Shown here: positions 1-6,870 of the stretch, in pieces
Layout of the letters: every line of letters starts with the position of its first letter
Numbering within the stretch: position 1 is the stretch's first letter
Assembly: GCA_021784615.1 (NCBI GenBank)
Contig: JAJYHU010000206.1
Coordinates: 1 to 9,095, forward strand
Length of the DNA stretch: 9,095 nucleotides
Source of the DNA: Acidobacteriota bacterium
GTDB lineage: Bacteria; Acidobacteriota; Terriglobia; UBA7540
Reading direction: 5' to 3'
Program-made: the position numbers and the translations under genes
Notes under the pieces: model-generated
The model's database searches: none
What the model saw: only the letters and a program-made list of their open reading frames with translations
Told to the model about the DNA's origin: nothing

Positions 1-1
1 C

Positions 2-550
2 CTTTCTGACGCCGGGGGCCTAAAAGCCCTGTTGAATTTCTCGATGCCCATCGTCCATACCATGACGGCTTTGGGTGTTCTCATTCTGCCGACTCTCGTG
101 CGCAACCAGTCCAAAAACGGCAGGAGCGGGATAACGCATACCGTCCGTTGGTTCTTCGCGCTATCCTTCATGGGAACTATCGTGTATGCGGCGTTGCTTT
201 GGATATTTCGTGACCAGGCGCTGTATTTGCTCTATGGAGAGAAGTACCAGCATTGTTCTTCCCTGACCTTTCTGCTTGCGTGCCTGGTGCCTTTCGGCTC
301 TTGTCTCGCCGAGCCTTACAGCCGAGCCCTCGTCGCCGTTGAGCGGCCGGATCTTATGTTCAAGAGCAGCGCGGCGGGAGGAGTCGTTGCCATCGTGCTA
401 GGAGTGCCGCTGGTTGCTGCCTTTGGACTTACCGGCGCCCTGGCCGGCGTCTCAATCGCCGGGATTGTTTTTGGGTTGATGAGCTTTCTCTATTACAAAA
501 AAGAATGTGCAGCATACGTGAGTGCGTCGCCTGCCTACGTCCAAACCTAA
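2..550 (+). CDS. Wzx-type polysaccharide flippase, C-terminal part (5' end outside window)
   Basis: Frame 2 is open from the left edge, so the visible 182 codons are the C-terminal part of a longer gene; a TTG at 32 in this frame is not a convincing start. The protein has several hydrophobic segments separated by short basic loops. It aligns by eye with the C-terminal half of the complete flippase at 2055-3386: AGGLKALLNF against AGGIKALTNF, RALVAVERP against RAIQCP, and GVPLVAAFGLTGALAG against GIPLVWIYGVPGAIAG, followed in both by a last membrane segment ending in a lysine pair. This places it in the MOP/MATE-like polysaccharide export superfamily, whose members flip lipid-linked oligosaccharides across the inner membrane. 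The gene ends in TAA, 215 bases before the next likely start. The family is secure; the substrate cannot be read from sequence. Confidence 0.82.
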   Translation, partial: LSDAGGLKALLNFSMPIVHTMTALGVLILPTLVRNQSKNGRSGITHTVRWFFALSFMGTIVYAALLWIFRDQALYLLYGEKYQHCSSLTFLLACLVPFGSCLAEPYSRALVAVERPDLMFKSSAAGGVVAIVLGVPLVAAFGLTGALAGVSIAGIVFGLMSFLYYKKECAAYVSASPAYVQT

Positions 551-646
551 GCAATGGCGTCGGCAATGGAACACGCCCGCTTGTAAGGCCGGTCGAAGCG
601 TTCTTTTCCTGATATTGAACCTGCGCCGGCGCTAAACAGATGTTCG

Positions 647-668
647 ACTGTGTCAACTGTGTCAACTG
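647..668. repeat. Short tandem repeat, 9-base unit, about 2.4 copies
   Basis: The unit actgtgtca occurs at 647-655 and 656-664 and is followed by a partial copy, actg, at 665-668. It lies in the gap between the partial flippase and the kinase-like gene. If translation began at the upstream ATG at 640 it would encode a CVNCVNC peptide. It could be a chance slippage product or part of a regulatory site; nothing shows function. Confidence 0.5.
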
Positions 669-765
669 CGCAAAGTTTCCGGCTTATCCCGATCACCAGC
701 GCACACATTCTCCTTGTTGGGTTTGGGACAGCGTCAATTCGCTTTTTTATGAGTGCCCTGGAATT

Positions 766-2052
766 ATGAACTCAGCCTTCCCAACCGAATGGGGACTACC
801 GGCGGCCGACGGACCGGCCTCAGCCGAGACGCGATTAGCGCATGACAACTTGCAACAGGCCATCCAACAGTTTCTCGGTGTCGAGAACAAGAGTCCATGG
901 GTCAAGAAGCTGGGCGGTCAAAGTCTCAACGGGAAAGTCGTCGTGAGCGTAGCGCCGTCCAGCCGGACAAAGCGGCGACTGGCTCAGCAGGGGTATGCTC
1001 GCCAACATTCCTTCATTTCCATTAACAGAGCGGGGCACCCGTTTTTGTTTCTCCCCGCCGACACTCCGGAGTTGTTCTTGGCAGGCCTTCGAATTTACGT
1101 GCCTCACAAGTCGCGAGGGAAAGTGCTGAGGGCTCTCGTTTCCAAGCTTCCATGGATCGGCGCACCCAAATGGCTGACGAAAAGGCTGACGATAGCCTCA
1201 AAAGAAGCGTTGCCGTTAGAGGCTCTCATCACCAAACTCACTGGAGAGAAATCGCCCGTTTTTGCCTGGTTAATGAACCTCTGTGCTTATTCCAGCAAAA
1301 TCAACATGCAGGTGATGCAGCCCGATGGACAGATTTTGGGATATATCAAGCTGTCTCTTAATAAGGCGGCGTCCCATTGTCTCCGGCACGAAGCATCTGT
1401 TTTAAGTCAATTGCAGACCTATCCGGAACTACGGTCGAGCATCCCGCAGATTCTTTATCGAGGGGACTGGTCGGACGGCTATCTCATTTTTGTCTCCAGG
1501 CTGGCTGGAAATTCCGGCCCGCTGGCATTTACAAGTTCTCACGCGCGCTTTTTGCAAACACTCGCTGCCATTCGGCCCGTCAAACGAGATGGAGAATTGC
1601 TGGTGAAAGAAATCCGGAGGCAATGGGAACAGTCTCTGCCCCGATTGGGCTCCGATTGGTTGGCGATCGGGCAAAGCGCTCTCGAAAAGGCAAACCACCT
1701 TCTGGCGGGCCAAGCTGTGCCATGCGGCGTCATCCACGGAGACTTTGTCCCCGAAAACACCAGGATAATCGATGACCGGCTTCTTGTCTTCGACTGGGAG
1801 CGGTCGGTCGCCGGAGGGCCCAGCGTGTGGGATATCTTCCACTTCCATTTGGAATTAGCCTATCTATTGGAAAAGAAGGTGGAAGAAGTTTTCTCAGTCC
1901 CGGAGTCTCCCGTTGAACACGCTTGCTGGCTGCTCTATCTCCTCGGTTCCGCATGCCGTCTTTCTGAAGCTGAACAAACACGAGCCAGCGCCATTAGAAT
2001 CCGTTATCGGCGCCGGCTGCTTTGCCAAGACCCTTCCCGTTGGCTGAGCTAA
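766..2052 (+). CDS. APH/choline kinase-fold phosphotransferase with unassigned N-terminal region
   Basis: Counted from the ATG at 766 the protein has 428 residues. The C-terminal part, from about residue 165, carries the aminoglycoside phosphotransferase (protein-kinase-like) core: the ATP-binding lysine in GYIKL (K195), a likely helix-C glutamate in RHEAS (E209), the catalytic loop HGDFVPEN (H324, D326, N331) and the metal-binding aspartate in VFDWE (D343). All expected catalytic residues are present, so it is probably active. Residues 1-160 match no domain I recognise but contain an ordered-looking stretch (HPFLFLP, LRIYVPH). No membrane segment or signal peptide is seen, so it is likely cytoplasmic. 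The reading frame extends to an ATG at 640, but that extension is low in complexity and has no ribosome site; the site at 766 is also weak (GGA three bases upstream). The next flippase starts 2 bases after its stop, so the two are probably co-translated. The substrate is unknown: a sugar, lipid carrier or small alcohol is plausible, and antibiotic resistance is unlikely in this context. Confidence 0.8.
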   Translation: MNSAFPTEWGLPAADGPASAETRLAHDNLQQAIQQFLGVENKSPWVKKLGGQSLNGKVVVSVAPSSRTKRRLAQQGYARQHSFISINRAGHPFLFLPADTPELFLAGLRIYVPHKSRGKVLRALVSKLPWIGAPKWLTKRLTIASKEALPLEALITKLTGEKSPVFAWLMNLCAYSSKINMQVMQPDGQILGYIKLSLNKAASHCLRHEASVLSQLQTYPELRSSIPQILYRGDWSDGYLIFVSRLAGNSGPLAFTSSHARFLQTLAAIRPVKRDGELLVKEIRRQWEQSLPRLGSDWLAIGQSALEKANHLLAGQAVPCGVIHGDFVPENTRIIDDRLLVFDWERSVAGGPSVWDIFHFHLELAYLLEKKVEEVFSVPESPVEHACWLLYLLGSACRLSEAEQTRASAIRIRYRRRLLCQDPSRWLS

Positions 2053-2054
2053 AA

Positions 2055-3386
2055 ATGGCTTCCGACACATTCCAAAGAACCGCCGATTGGCTTTCCGGCA
2101 GTTTCGCTGACCTTCGGCCGCGCGCGCGCTTCTGGATGACAAGGGGATCGCTGGCGGTCCTTGATGAGGGCATGATCGCAGGCTCAAACTTTCTCATTGG
2201 CATCCTGCTGGCAAGGTGGCTTGTTCCCGACCAGTATGGAGCGTATGCCTTATCCTATTCGATTTATCTGGCGTTGGCCGCATTCTACCGCGCCTTGATC
2301 CTGGAACCCATCGCGGTGTTTGGTCCCTCGTTCCGCACGTCCGAGCGCAAGAAGTACCTTGGCAGCCTATTGAGAATTCAAGGGGTGGCAGTCTTGCCCG
2401 TCATGGTTGTCCTGGGGCTTTCGTCCTATCTCGCAAACGACCTTTGGGCCGCGCAATCCGTTGCTTGGGCATTAAAAGGCTTGACCATCGCAGCACCGTT
2501 CCTGCTCATCTTTTCGTTTACGCGTTTCTCTTTCTACCTGGACTGCAAACCAGGAGGAGCGCTCTCCGGAGCAATCTTCTATTGCGTTCTACTTACCGGC
2601 GGCTTAGCGCTCCTGTACCGGTACGGATTCCTTTCACCGTTTACGGCTTTCCTGCTGATGACCGTTGGGGCGCTGGTGAGCGGCGCAGTCCAGTTGGCGC
2701 GTCTCAAGCCCGCTGTGCGAGGAAAGTTTTTCGATGACACAACCGTTGATGTTTGGCAAAAGCACTGGAGCTACGGACGGTGGTCCCTTCCGACCTCGCT
2801 TCTTGCGTGGTTGCCGGCCAATATCTTTTACTTTCTGGCTGGCAGCTTTTGCGGCGTTGCACAAGCGGGCGGGATCAAGGCGCTCACCAACTTCATCGCT
2901 CCTATAGGACATTTGACCGCGGCGTTTTCACTTCTCTTAACGCCCTACATTGCTAAGTTGTACGGCGAGAAAGGCGCACTGGGAACCAATTTGCCGGTCC
3001 GGAAGATTAATGCTCTGTACTTGATAGCCGGCATCTCCTACTGTGTGGCGATTACCCTTTTTAGCAGCATCATATTTCATGCCTTGTACGCAGGGCGGTA
3101 TGCTGAATTCATTTACCTTGTCCCGTGGGCTGCGGTGGTAGCCGCGTTGAACATGGCCGGCAGCGGGTCCCGCATCGGCTTGCGAGCCATCCAATGCCCT
3201 TCTTCCCTTTTCGTCGCCTACTGCGCCGCAGGCGCCACGTCCGTAGCGGTCGGAATTCCGTTGGTCTGGATCTACGGAGTGCCGGGAGCAATTGCCGGGT
3301 CCGTCCTTTCATCTTTGGTCATGTTCCTAAGCGTCGTATGGCTGTTCAGCAAAAAAGTGTCTGTTTCCGCAGCAGCCGCAACATAG
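2055..3386 (+). CDS. Wzx-type polysaccharide flippase (MOP/MATE-like), complete
   Basis: 443 residues from the ATG at 2055, a usual length for this family. After a roughly 25-residue hydrophilic N-terminus there are repeated hydrophobic segments consistent with 12 or so membrane spans. Typical features are the first-span region with VLDEGMIAGSNFLIGILLAR (about residues 35-54) followed by LVPDQYGAYALSYS, and a mid-protein AGGIKALTNF (residues 271-280). The role is export of a lipid-linked glycan unit across the inner membrane. An in-frame ATG at 2022 overlaps the upstream gene by 31 bases and would add 11 residues (MPRPFPLAELK); I prefer 2055 because it sits 2 bases after the kinase-like stop and has a GAG six bases upstream. 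The C-terminal half is paralogous to the partial gene at the left edge. Two flippases in one cluster suggest either duplication with altered specificity or two export substrates. Confidence 0.88.
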   Translation: MASDTFQRTADWLSGSFADLRPRARFWMTRGSLAVLDEGMIAGSNFLIGILLARWLVPDQYGAYALSYSIYLALAAFYRALILEPIAVFGPSFRTSERKKYLGSLLRIQGVAVLPVMVVLGLSSYLANDLWAAQSVAWALKGLTIAAPFLLIFSFTRFSFYLDCKPGGALSGAIFYCVLLTGGLALLYRYGFLSPFTAFLLMTVGALVSGAVQLARLKPAVRGKFFDDTTVDVWQKHWSYGRWSLPTSLLAWLPANIFYFLAGSFCGVAQAGGIKALTNFIAPIGHLTAAFSLLLTPYIAKLYGEKGALGTNLPVRKINALYLIAGISYCVAITLFSSIIFHALYAGRYAEFIYLVPWAAVVAALNMAGSGSRIGLRAIQCPSSLFVAYCAAGATSVAVGIPLVWIYGVPGAIAGSVLSSLVMFLSVVWLFSKKVSVSAAAAT

Positions 3387-3420
3387 GGCGAACCGGCCTG
3401 CATCTAAAGCTGAGCCCTTA

Positions 3421-3445
3421 GCGGCAGAGCCGCGAACCCGTTCGC
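3421..3445 (+). other. Two adjacent short inverted repeats in the leader of comA
   Basis: The 110-base gap before comA contains gcggc-aga-gccgc (3421-3433) and, directly after and overlapping by two bases, gcgaa-cccg-ttcgc (3432-3445). Each is a perfect 5-base stem, so the two could only form as alternatives or slightly trimmed. No run of T follows, so this is not a normal intrinsic terminator. It might modulate read-through from the flippase or mark a transcript boundary; chance is also possible. Confidence 0.3.
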
Positions 3446-3483
3446 TGCACCCGCAATGCGTGTCTTGAATTAAGAAAAGAATC

Positions 3484-3492
3484 AAGGAGGTG
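3484..3492 (+). promoter_or_regulatory. Strong ribosome binding site of comA
   Basis: AAGGAGGTG, a near-perfect complement of the 16S rRNA 3' end, lies with about five bases between the AGGAGG core and the ATG at 3497. It is the strongest such site in the window and fixes the comA start, ruling out the internal Met at residue 12. Confidence 0.85.
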
Positions 3493-3496
3493 CGAA

Positions 3497-4342
3497 ATGT
3501 TTGAGGTAAAAAGGACCGTGCCGGCAGGCATGCTGCATACACTGGATTATCTCCACTTGATTGGAGTTTCTGATTTGCCTCCTTTAACCAGTCCCTTTGA
3601 CCCTGGCTACGACCCGGCGACTCTCGAAAGCCATATCGAGCAGAGCTCCCATCTGATCTCAATCCTCAAAATTTCCATGGCTTGCTGGATGGTTGCCAAA
3701 GAGAGCGCGACGCGCGCGAAGATCGCCGCCGCGAAAAAACACAGGGTTCCGACGGTTACCGGAGGAGGCCCCTTTGAGGTGGCAGTGGCGCAAGGCGAAT
3801 TGCCGGCTTATCTCGATTTGTGCGCTGACATTGGTGTAACACGAATCGAATGCGGCGAAGGTTTTACCGAGATGCCGCTCGAAGCCGGAGAAGTTGTCAG
3901 GATGGCCCGCCAGCGCGGGCTCGACGTTCAGTTTGAGCTTGGGAAAAAGCATGAGGGCGCTTTTACCCAGGAAACGGTGACTCAACTGATCGACCAAGGG
4001 AAGCGGTGGCTTGATGCAGGGGCGCTGCAACTTGTTGTCGAAGCCCGGGAAAGCGCCAAAGGAGTCGGGCTGTTTAACGACGAAGGGGAATTCAACGCGT
4101 CGTTTGCCGATCGCTTCGCCTCGGCTTTCGGGCACAAAATTCTGATGTTCGAGGCGCCCAACAAACCCAGCCAGTTTACCCTGCTGAACCATTTCGGCCA
4201 TGAAGTCCACCTGTGCAATGTGAGGCTGGAGGAACTTCTGCGAGTTGAGATTTACCGGCGGGGACTCCATTCCGACGCCTTTGCCCAGGACAATTTGCGG
4301 CCCCAAGTTGTGGATAGACGGCGCGCGCTGACCGGAACCTAA
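3497..4342 (+). CDS. comA: Phosphosulfolactate synthase (ComA family)
   Basis: 281 residues, slightly longer than the roughly 250 of the methanogen enzyme. ComA adds sulfite to phosphoenolpyruvate, giving (R)-2-phospho-3-sulfolactate, the first step of sulfolactate and coenzyme M synthesis; the fold is a TIM barrel and the enzyme is cytoplasmic. Family marks are TGGGPFE (residues 88-94), IECGEGF (117-123), ELGKK (147-151), EARESAKGVGLF (182-193), FEAPNK (218-223) and the closing RRGLHSDAF (254-262). The N-terminal barrel strands are more divergent: where I recall family members having a KFGWGTS-like motif this one has KISMACW (58-64), and GGTLFE is GGGPFE here. The start is fixed by the strong ribosome site. 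comB follows after 13 bases, so the two form a translational unit. Surrounding genes are glycan genes, and no comC, comD or comE is visible. The family call is firm; exact activity could be shifted given the divergent N-terminal motifs. Confidence 0.9.
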   Translation: MFEVKRTVPAGMLHTLDYLHLIGVSDLPPLTSPFDPGYDPATLESHIEQSSHLISILKISMACWMVAKESATRAKIAAAKKHRVPTVTGGGPFEVAVAQGELPAYLDLCADIGVTRIECGEGFTEMPLEAGEVVRMARQRGLDVQFELGKKHEGAFTQETVTQLIDQGKRWLDAGALQLVVEARESAKGVGLFNDEGEFNASFADRFASAFGHKILMFEAPNKPSQFTLLNHFGHEVHLCNVRLEELLRVEIYRRGLHSDAFAQDNLRPQVVDRRRALTGT

Positions 4343-4349
4343 AGGAGAG
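4342..4349 (+). promoter_or_regulatory. Ribosome binding site of comB
   Basis: AAGGAGAG begins on the last base of the comA stop codon and leaves about eight bases between AGGAG and the ATG at 4356. It supports the comB start and close coupling of comA and comB expression. Confidence 0.8.
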
Positions 4350-4355
4350 AACAAC

Positions 4356-5087
4356 ATGCTCAAATCCATAGCAATCGATTGCTATATCGACGACGCAGAA
4401 CGCTACCACGGTTCTGATGCGATTGTTGCAGTGGATGTTATCCGTGCAACAACGACAGCGGTGACCGCTGTTTCCATGGGCCGAGCCTGCTATCCGGCGC
4501 CTTCACTCGATGCCGCCGCGTCGCTTGCCGCAGAGCTGCAAAACCCGCTTCTCGCGGGAGAGCTTGGCGGGAACATGCCCTACGGGTTCGACATAACGAA
4601 CAGTCCGGCAGCGCTGGCGGCCCGCACAGACATCTCCCGCCCCATGGTTCTGCTTTCGAGTTCAGGCACCAGGCTGATGTGCAACGCCTGCGGCGCTCCG
4701 GCTGTTTATGCCGCCTGCTTCCGAAACTACATCGCAACGGCCCGCCACCTTGCGGGGCGTCACTCGAAGATTGCGCTGCTTGGCGCGGGGACCCGCGGTG
4801 AATTTCGGGAAGAAGACCAGATGTGCTGCGCCTGGATTGCCCGGGAACTGATGGCGGAGGGCTACGTCCCCGAAGACGCCAAAACAATTTCAATCGTGGA
4901 CCGCTGGGGAGAAGCTCCGCCTTCCGCCTGTCTGGCCAGTAAGAGCGTCGCCTATTTGCGAAATACGGGGCAACTCGCAGACTTGGAATTTATCCTCGAA
5001 CACGTCGGCGATCTTGACTCCGCGTTCATGCTTCTGGACAGCCAAATCGTTGAGAAGCGCGTTGCGCCGCGTTATGCCGTGGCGTGA
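4356..5087 (+). CDS. comB: 2-phosphosulfolactate phosphatase (ComB family)
   Basis: 243 residues, the usual size. ComB is a Mg-dependent, cytoplasmic acid phosphatase of its own fold that removes phosphate from 2-phosphosulfolactate to give 3-sulfolactate, the step after ComA. Diagnostic motifs appear in order: VAVDVIRATTT (residues 24-34), LAGELGG (66-72), GFDITNSP (77-84), SSGTR (102-106) and GAGTRGEFREEDQMCCA (143-159). All family blocks I know are present, so it is probably active. It starts 13 bases after comA behind a good ribosome site. With comA it gives a complete two-step route from phosphoenolpyruvate and sulfite to sulfolactate. No sulfolactate dehydrogenase or sulfopyruvate decarboxylase gene is present to carry the product on towards coenzyme M, which points to sulfolactate itself, or a different downstream product, as the goal. 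Confidence 0.92.
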   Translation: MLKSIAIDCYIDDAERYHGSDAIVAVDVIRATTTAVTAVSMGRACYPAPSLDAAASLAAELQNPLLAGELGGNMPYGFDITNSPAALAARTDISRPMVLLSSSGTRLMCNACGAPAVYAACFRNYIATARHLAGRHSKIALLGAGTRGEFREEDQMCCAWIARELMAEGYVPEDAKTISIVDRWGEAPPSACLASKSVAYLRNTGQLADLEFILEHVGDLDSAFMLLDSQIVEKRVAPRYAVA

Positions 5088-5257
5088 AAACGCGGAGTTG
5101 ATAAGCCAGTCGAACCCACAAGAGGCGCAGCTCTTATCGTCATGTTTTGGCCGGCGCATTGCAGAGTTGCGTAAAAAGGAAATGTTGCCGGTCTGTGAAA
5201 TCATAGCCGGCCATATCGCTTTATGCAGAGCCTAGCACATCCATTCAAGAGGACCCA
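5088..5257. other. Gap between comB and polymerase gene, no gene seen
   Basis: 170 bases. An aagag/ctctt inverted repeat (5120-5124 and 5131-5135) sits within a wider gataag/cttatc pair (5100-5105 and 5133-5138, alternative pairing). No T run follows, so a terminator is not supported. I found no promoter close to consensus. An open frame at 5014-5235 overlaps the end of comB and looks like a shadow. The gap is long enough for a separate promoter for the polymerase gene. Confidence 0.4.
5248..5253 (+). promoter_or_regulatory. Ribosome binding site of the polymerase/ligase gene
   Basis: AGAGGA lies four bases upstream of the ATG at 5258, a little close but usable. It supports this start over later in-frame Met codons. 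Confidence 0.6.
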
Positions 5258-6805
5258 ATGCGGATACTAGAATCGACCGTCAAGGTGTTTGCCGGCCAGA
5301 CTCAAAAAGCCGAAGTGTTCATCTACCTTGCAGCGATCGGCGCAGCCATGTGCCTGGCCGTGTACCCTTTGCCGACCTTTGGGGCGATGCTGGGAGTCGC
5401 AGGGCTGATTCTCTCGGCCTTCGCGCTCCGGCGATTGAACAACCTGGACCTCTGGCAAGTCCTCATGCTGGTTGCTCTCGCCGGCTTCATCGTCCTCAAT
5501 TACGGGTTCGTAAATCTCACATTCTACGCGGGGGGAATTCCAATCATTGTCGGCCACTCCCTGGTGTTTGCAGCTCTTGGCCTGGCAGTCATCAAAAGCC
5601 GAGGCAAGATTTTCAGGCTTCTTCGTGATCCCGCAGCACTATGCCTGTTAGCAATGCTTCCTTTAGCCATCCTCCATCTGATCCTCGATGTCCCTCGCTA
5701 CGGCATGTACGCAATTCGGGATGCGTCGATGTTCCTGGAGACGATTTTTATTATGTTAGGTCTGTTTTGGTCCACCCGGGAAAGAGACTCGCTCCCGCTG
5801 ATGAAGTGGCTGTTTTTCATTTTTGTAGTGAGCATGGCATACGGGATGACATTCCCCTGGGGTGATGCGATCCGGGCATGGTCTCCCGTCTCGGGCATCT
5901 TCCTCAAGATTCCTGTTATCGGGTATTACTGGGGAACGGACGTTCAAGCGTTGGGTGGGGCGTTGTTGATCATCTGCGTGGGCGCTTACATAGTGAAATG
6001 GCGGGCGTGGGTCCTTTTTCTCCTGGCGGGTGCGCAGATTTTCGGGCTGGCAATTCAGCAAGCCCGCGCCATGTACCTGGCGCTGCTCCTTTCCTTGATT
6101 CTATTTTTGATCATGGGAGAGTTCAAGAAGTTCGCGACGCTCGCGGCCTTGCTGGGGACAGGCCTGGTAGCCGTCTTGCTGATATCGTCGGTGGCGGGCA
6201 TCAGGATTGAAGGCCGCGTCGGACTTGTAAACGATCAGTTCCTTGAAGAGCATTTCCTCAGCCTGCTAGGCCGCCGCAACACTCCCGCGGTGGGTAGCAT
6301 CTACGACCGGGAAAACTGGTATGAGCAGACCAAAACCCGAATTGAGGACCACGGCACCGCGGCGCTCCTTGTGGGTGAAGGCTTCGGATTTCCTCTGATT
6401 GACTTTGCGACCCCGACGGGAGTTCCGGTTCGGCAACCTCACAACTCCAACCTCACCGTCCTTCTGCGGCTTGGATTGTTAGGCTTGGGGTTCTGGATTG
6501 CTTTCAACGTGATCCTCCTGACAAGATTTCTTCGCGCCCTCAAGAACAGGCGCTCCATGGATCGCTTTTCGGCCAACGTCGTTTTGTGGCTTTTTCTCTA
6601 CTATTTGATTTGCTTTATCGAGTGGAGCGTGCAGCCAGGGCTCGAGTTTTCCGCCGGCTCCATTACGTTCTACTTCTTGGCAGGGTTTGCATTGGGAACG
6701 ATGCGTCGGCAAGGCCCGAAGCAGCCCGCCGATCAGCCATTGCAAGCAAGCATTTACCTGGAGGATCGCGGCTCAGAGGAAGCAGTGCCCCAACTGGCCG
6801 ACTAA
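5258..6805 (+). CDS. O-antigen polymerase/ligase family membrane protein (Wzy/WaaL-like)
   Basis: 515 residues with many hydrophobic segments, about 10-12 spans between residues 20 and 485, and a hydrophilic C-terminal tail. The main extracytoplasmic loop runs from about residue 312 to 397 and ends in PHNSNLTVLLRLGLLGL (394 onward), the hallmark of the Wzy_C/O-antigen ligase family; the QQARAMYLAL segment (267-276) before the loop carries the arginine usual at that place. Members join glycan repeat units on the periplasmic face, either polymerising them or ligating the glycan to a lipid or protein acceptor; the two activities cannot be told apart here. Next to flippases, a deacetylase and a glycosyltransferase, polymerase of the cluster's repeat unit is the simplest reading. 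A 170-base gap separates it from comB, and 65 bases from the next gene. Confidence 0.88.
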   Translation: MRILESTVKVFAGQTQKAEVFIYLAAIGAAMCLAVYPLPTFGAMLGVAGLILSAFALRRLNNLDLWQVLMLVALAGFIVLNYGFVNLTFYAGGIPIIVGHSLVFAALGLAVIKSRGKIFRLLRDPAALCLLAMLPLAILHLILDVPRYGMYAIRDASMFLETIFIMLGLFWSTRERDSLPLMKWLFFIFVVSMAYGMTFPWGDAIRAWSPVSGIFLKIPVIGYYWGTDVQALGGALLIICVGAYIVKWRAWVLFLLAGAQIFGLAIQQARAMYLALLLSLILFLIMGEFKKFATLAALLGTGLVAVLLISSVAGIRIEGRVGLVNDQFLEEHFLSLLGRRNTPAVGSIYDRENWYEQTKTRIEDHGTAALLVGEGFGFPLIDFATPTGVPVRQPHNSNLTVLLRLGLLGLGFWIAFNVILLTRFLRALKNRRSMDRFSANVVLWLFLYYLICFIEWSVQPGLEFSAGSITFYFLAGFALGTMRRQGPKQPADQPLQASIYLEDRGSEEAVPQLAD

Positions 6806-6870
6806 TTTGCGGCAGGAACCGGTTCTCTGAAGCATTAGTGACAAAAATCGACGCCGCGGCGCAAGCCATA

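Noticed and set aside
652..666. Minus-strand TTGACA hexamers as a -35 promoter box
   Set aside because: The tandem repeat gives TTGACA twice on the minus strand, but no TATAAT-like box lies at the proper spacing, and no minus-strand gene follows.
640..765. Upstream ATG at 640 as the start of the kinase-like protein
   Set aside because: No ribosome site; the extra 42 residues contain a tandem-repeat-encoded CVNCVNC and look non-coding. The ATG at 766 gives a normal start, though its own ribosome site is weak.
766..2052. Aminoglycoside resistance gene
   Set aside because: The fold and catalytic motifs match, but the long extra N-terminal region and position between two flippases point to a biosynthetic kinase, not drug resistance.
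3659..4369. Long minus-strand open frame of 236 codons opposite comA
   Set aside because: It runs opposite a gene with clear family motifs, has no recognisable domain, and is a shadow frame expected in GC-rich coding DNA.
3497..5087. comA-comB as part of coenzyme M biosynthesis in a methanogen
   Set aside because: No comC, comD or comE genes are present, and all neighbours are bacterial-type glycan genes. Genes elsewhere in the genome cannot be excluded, but the local context does not support it.
5014..5235. Small + strand open frame between comB and the polymerase gene
   Set aside because: It begins inside comB in another frame, shows no ribosome site or recognisable sequence, and ends before the polymerase ribosome site.
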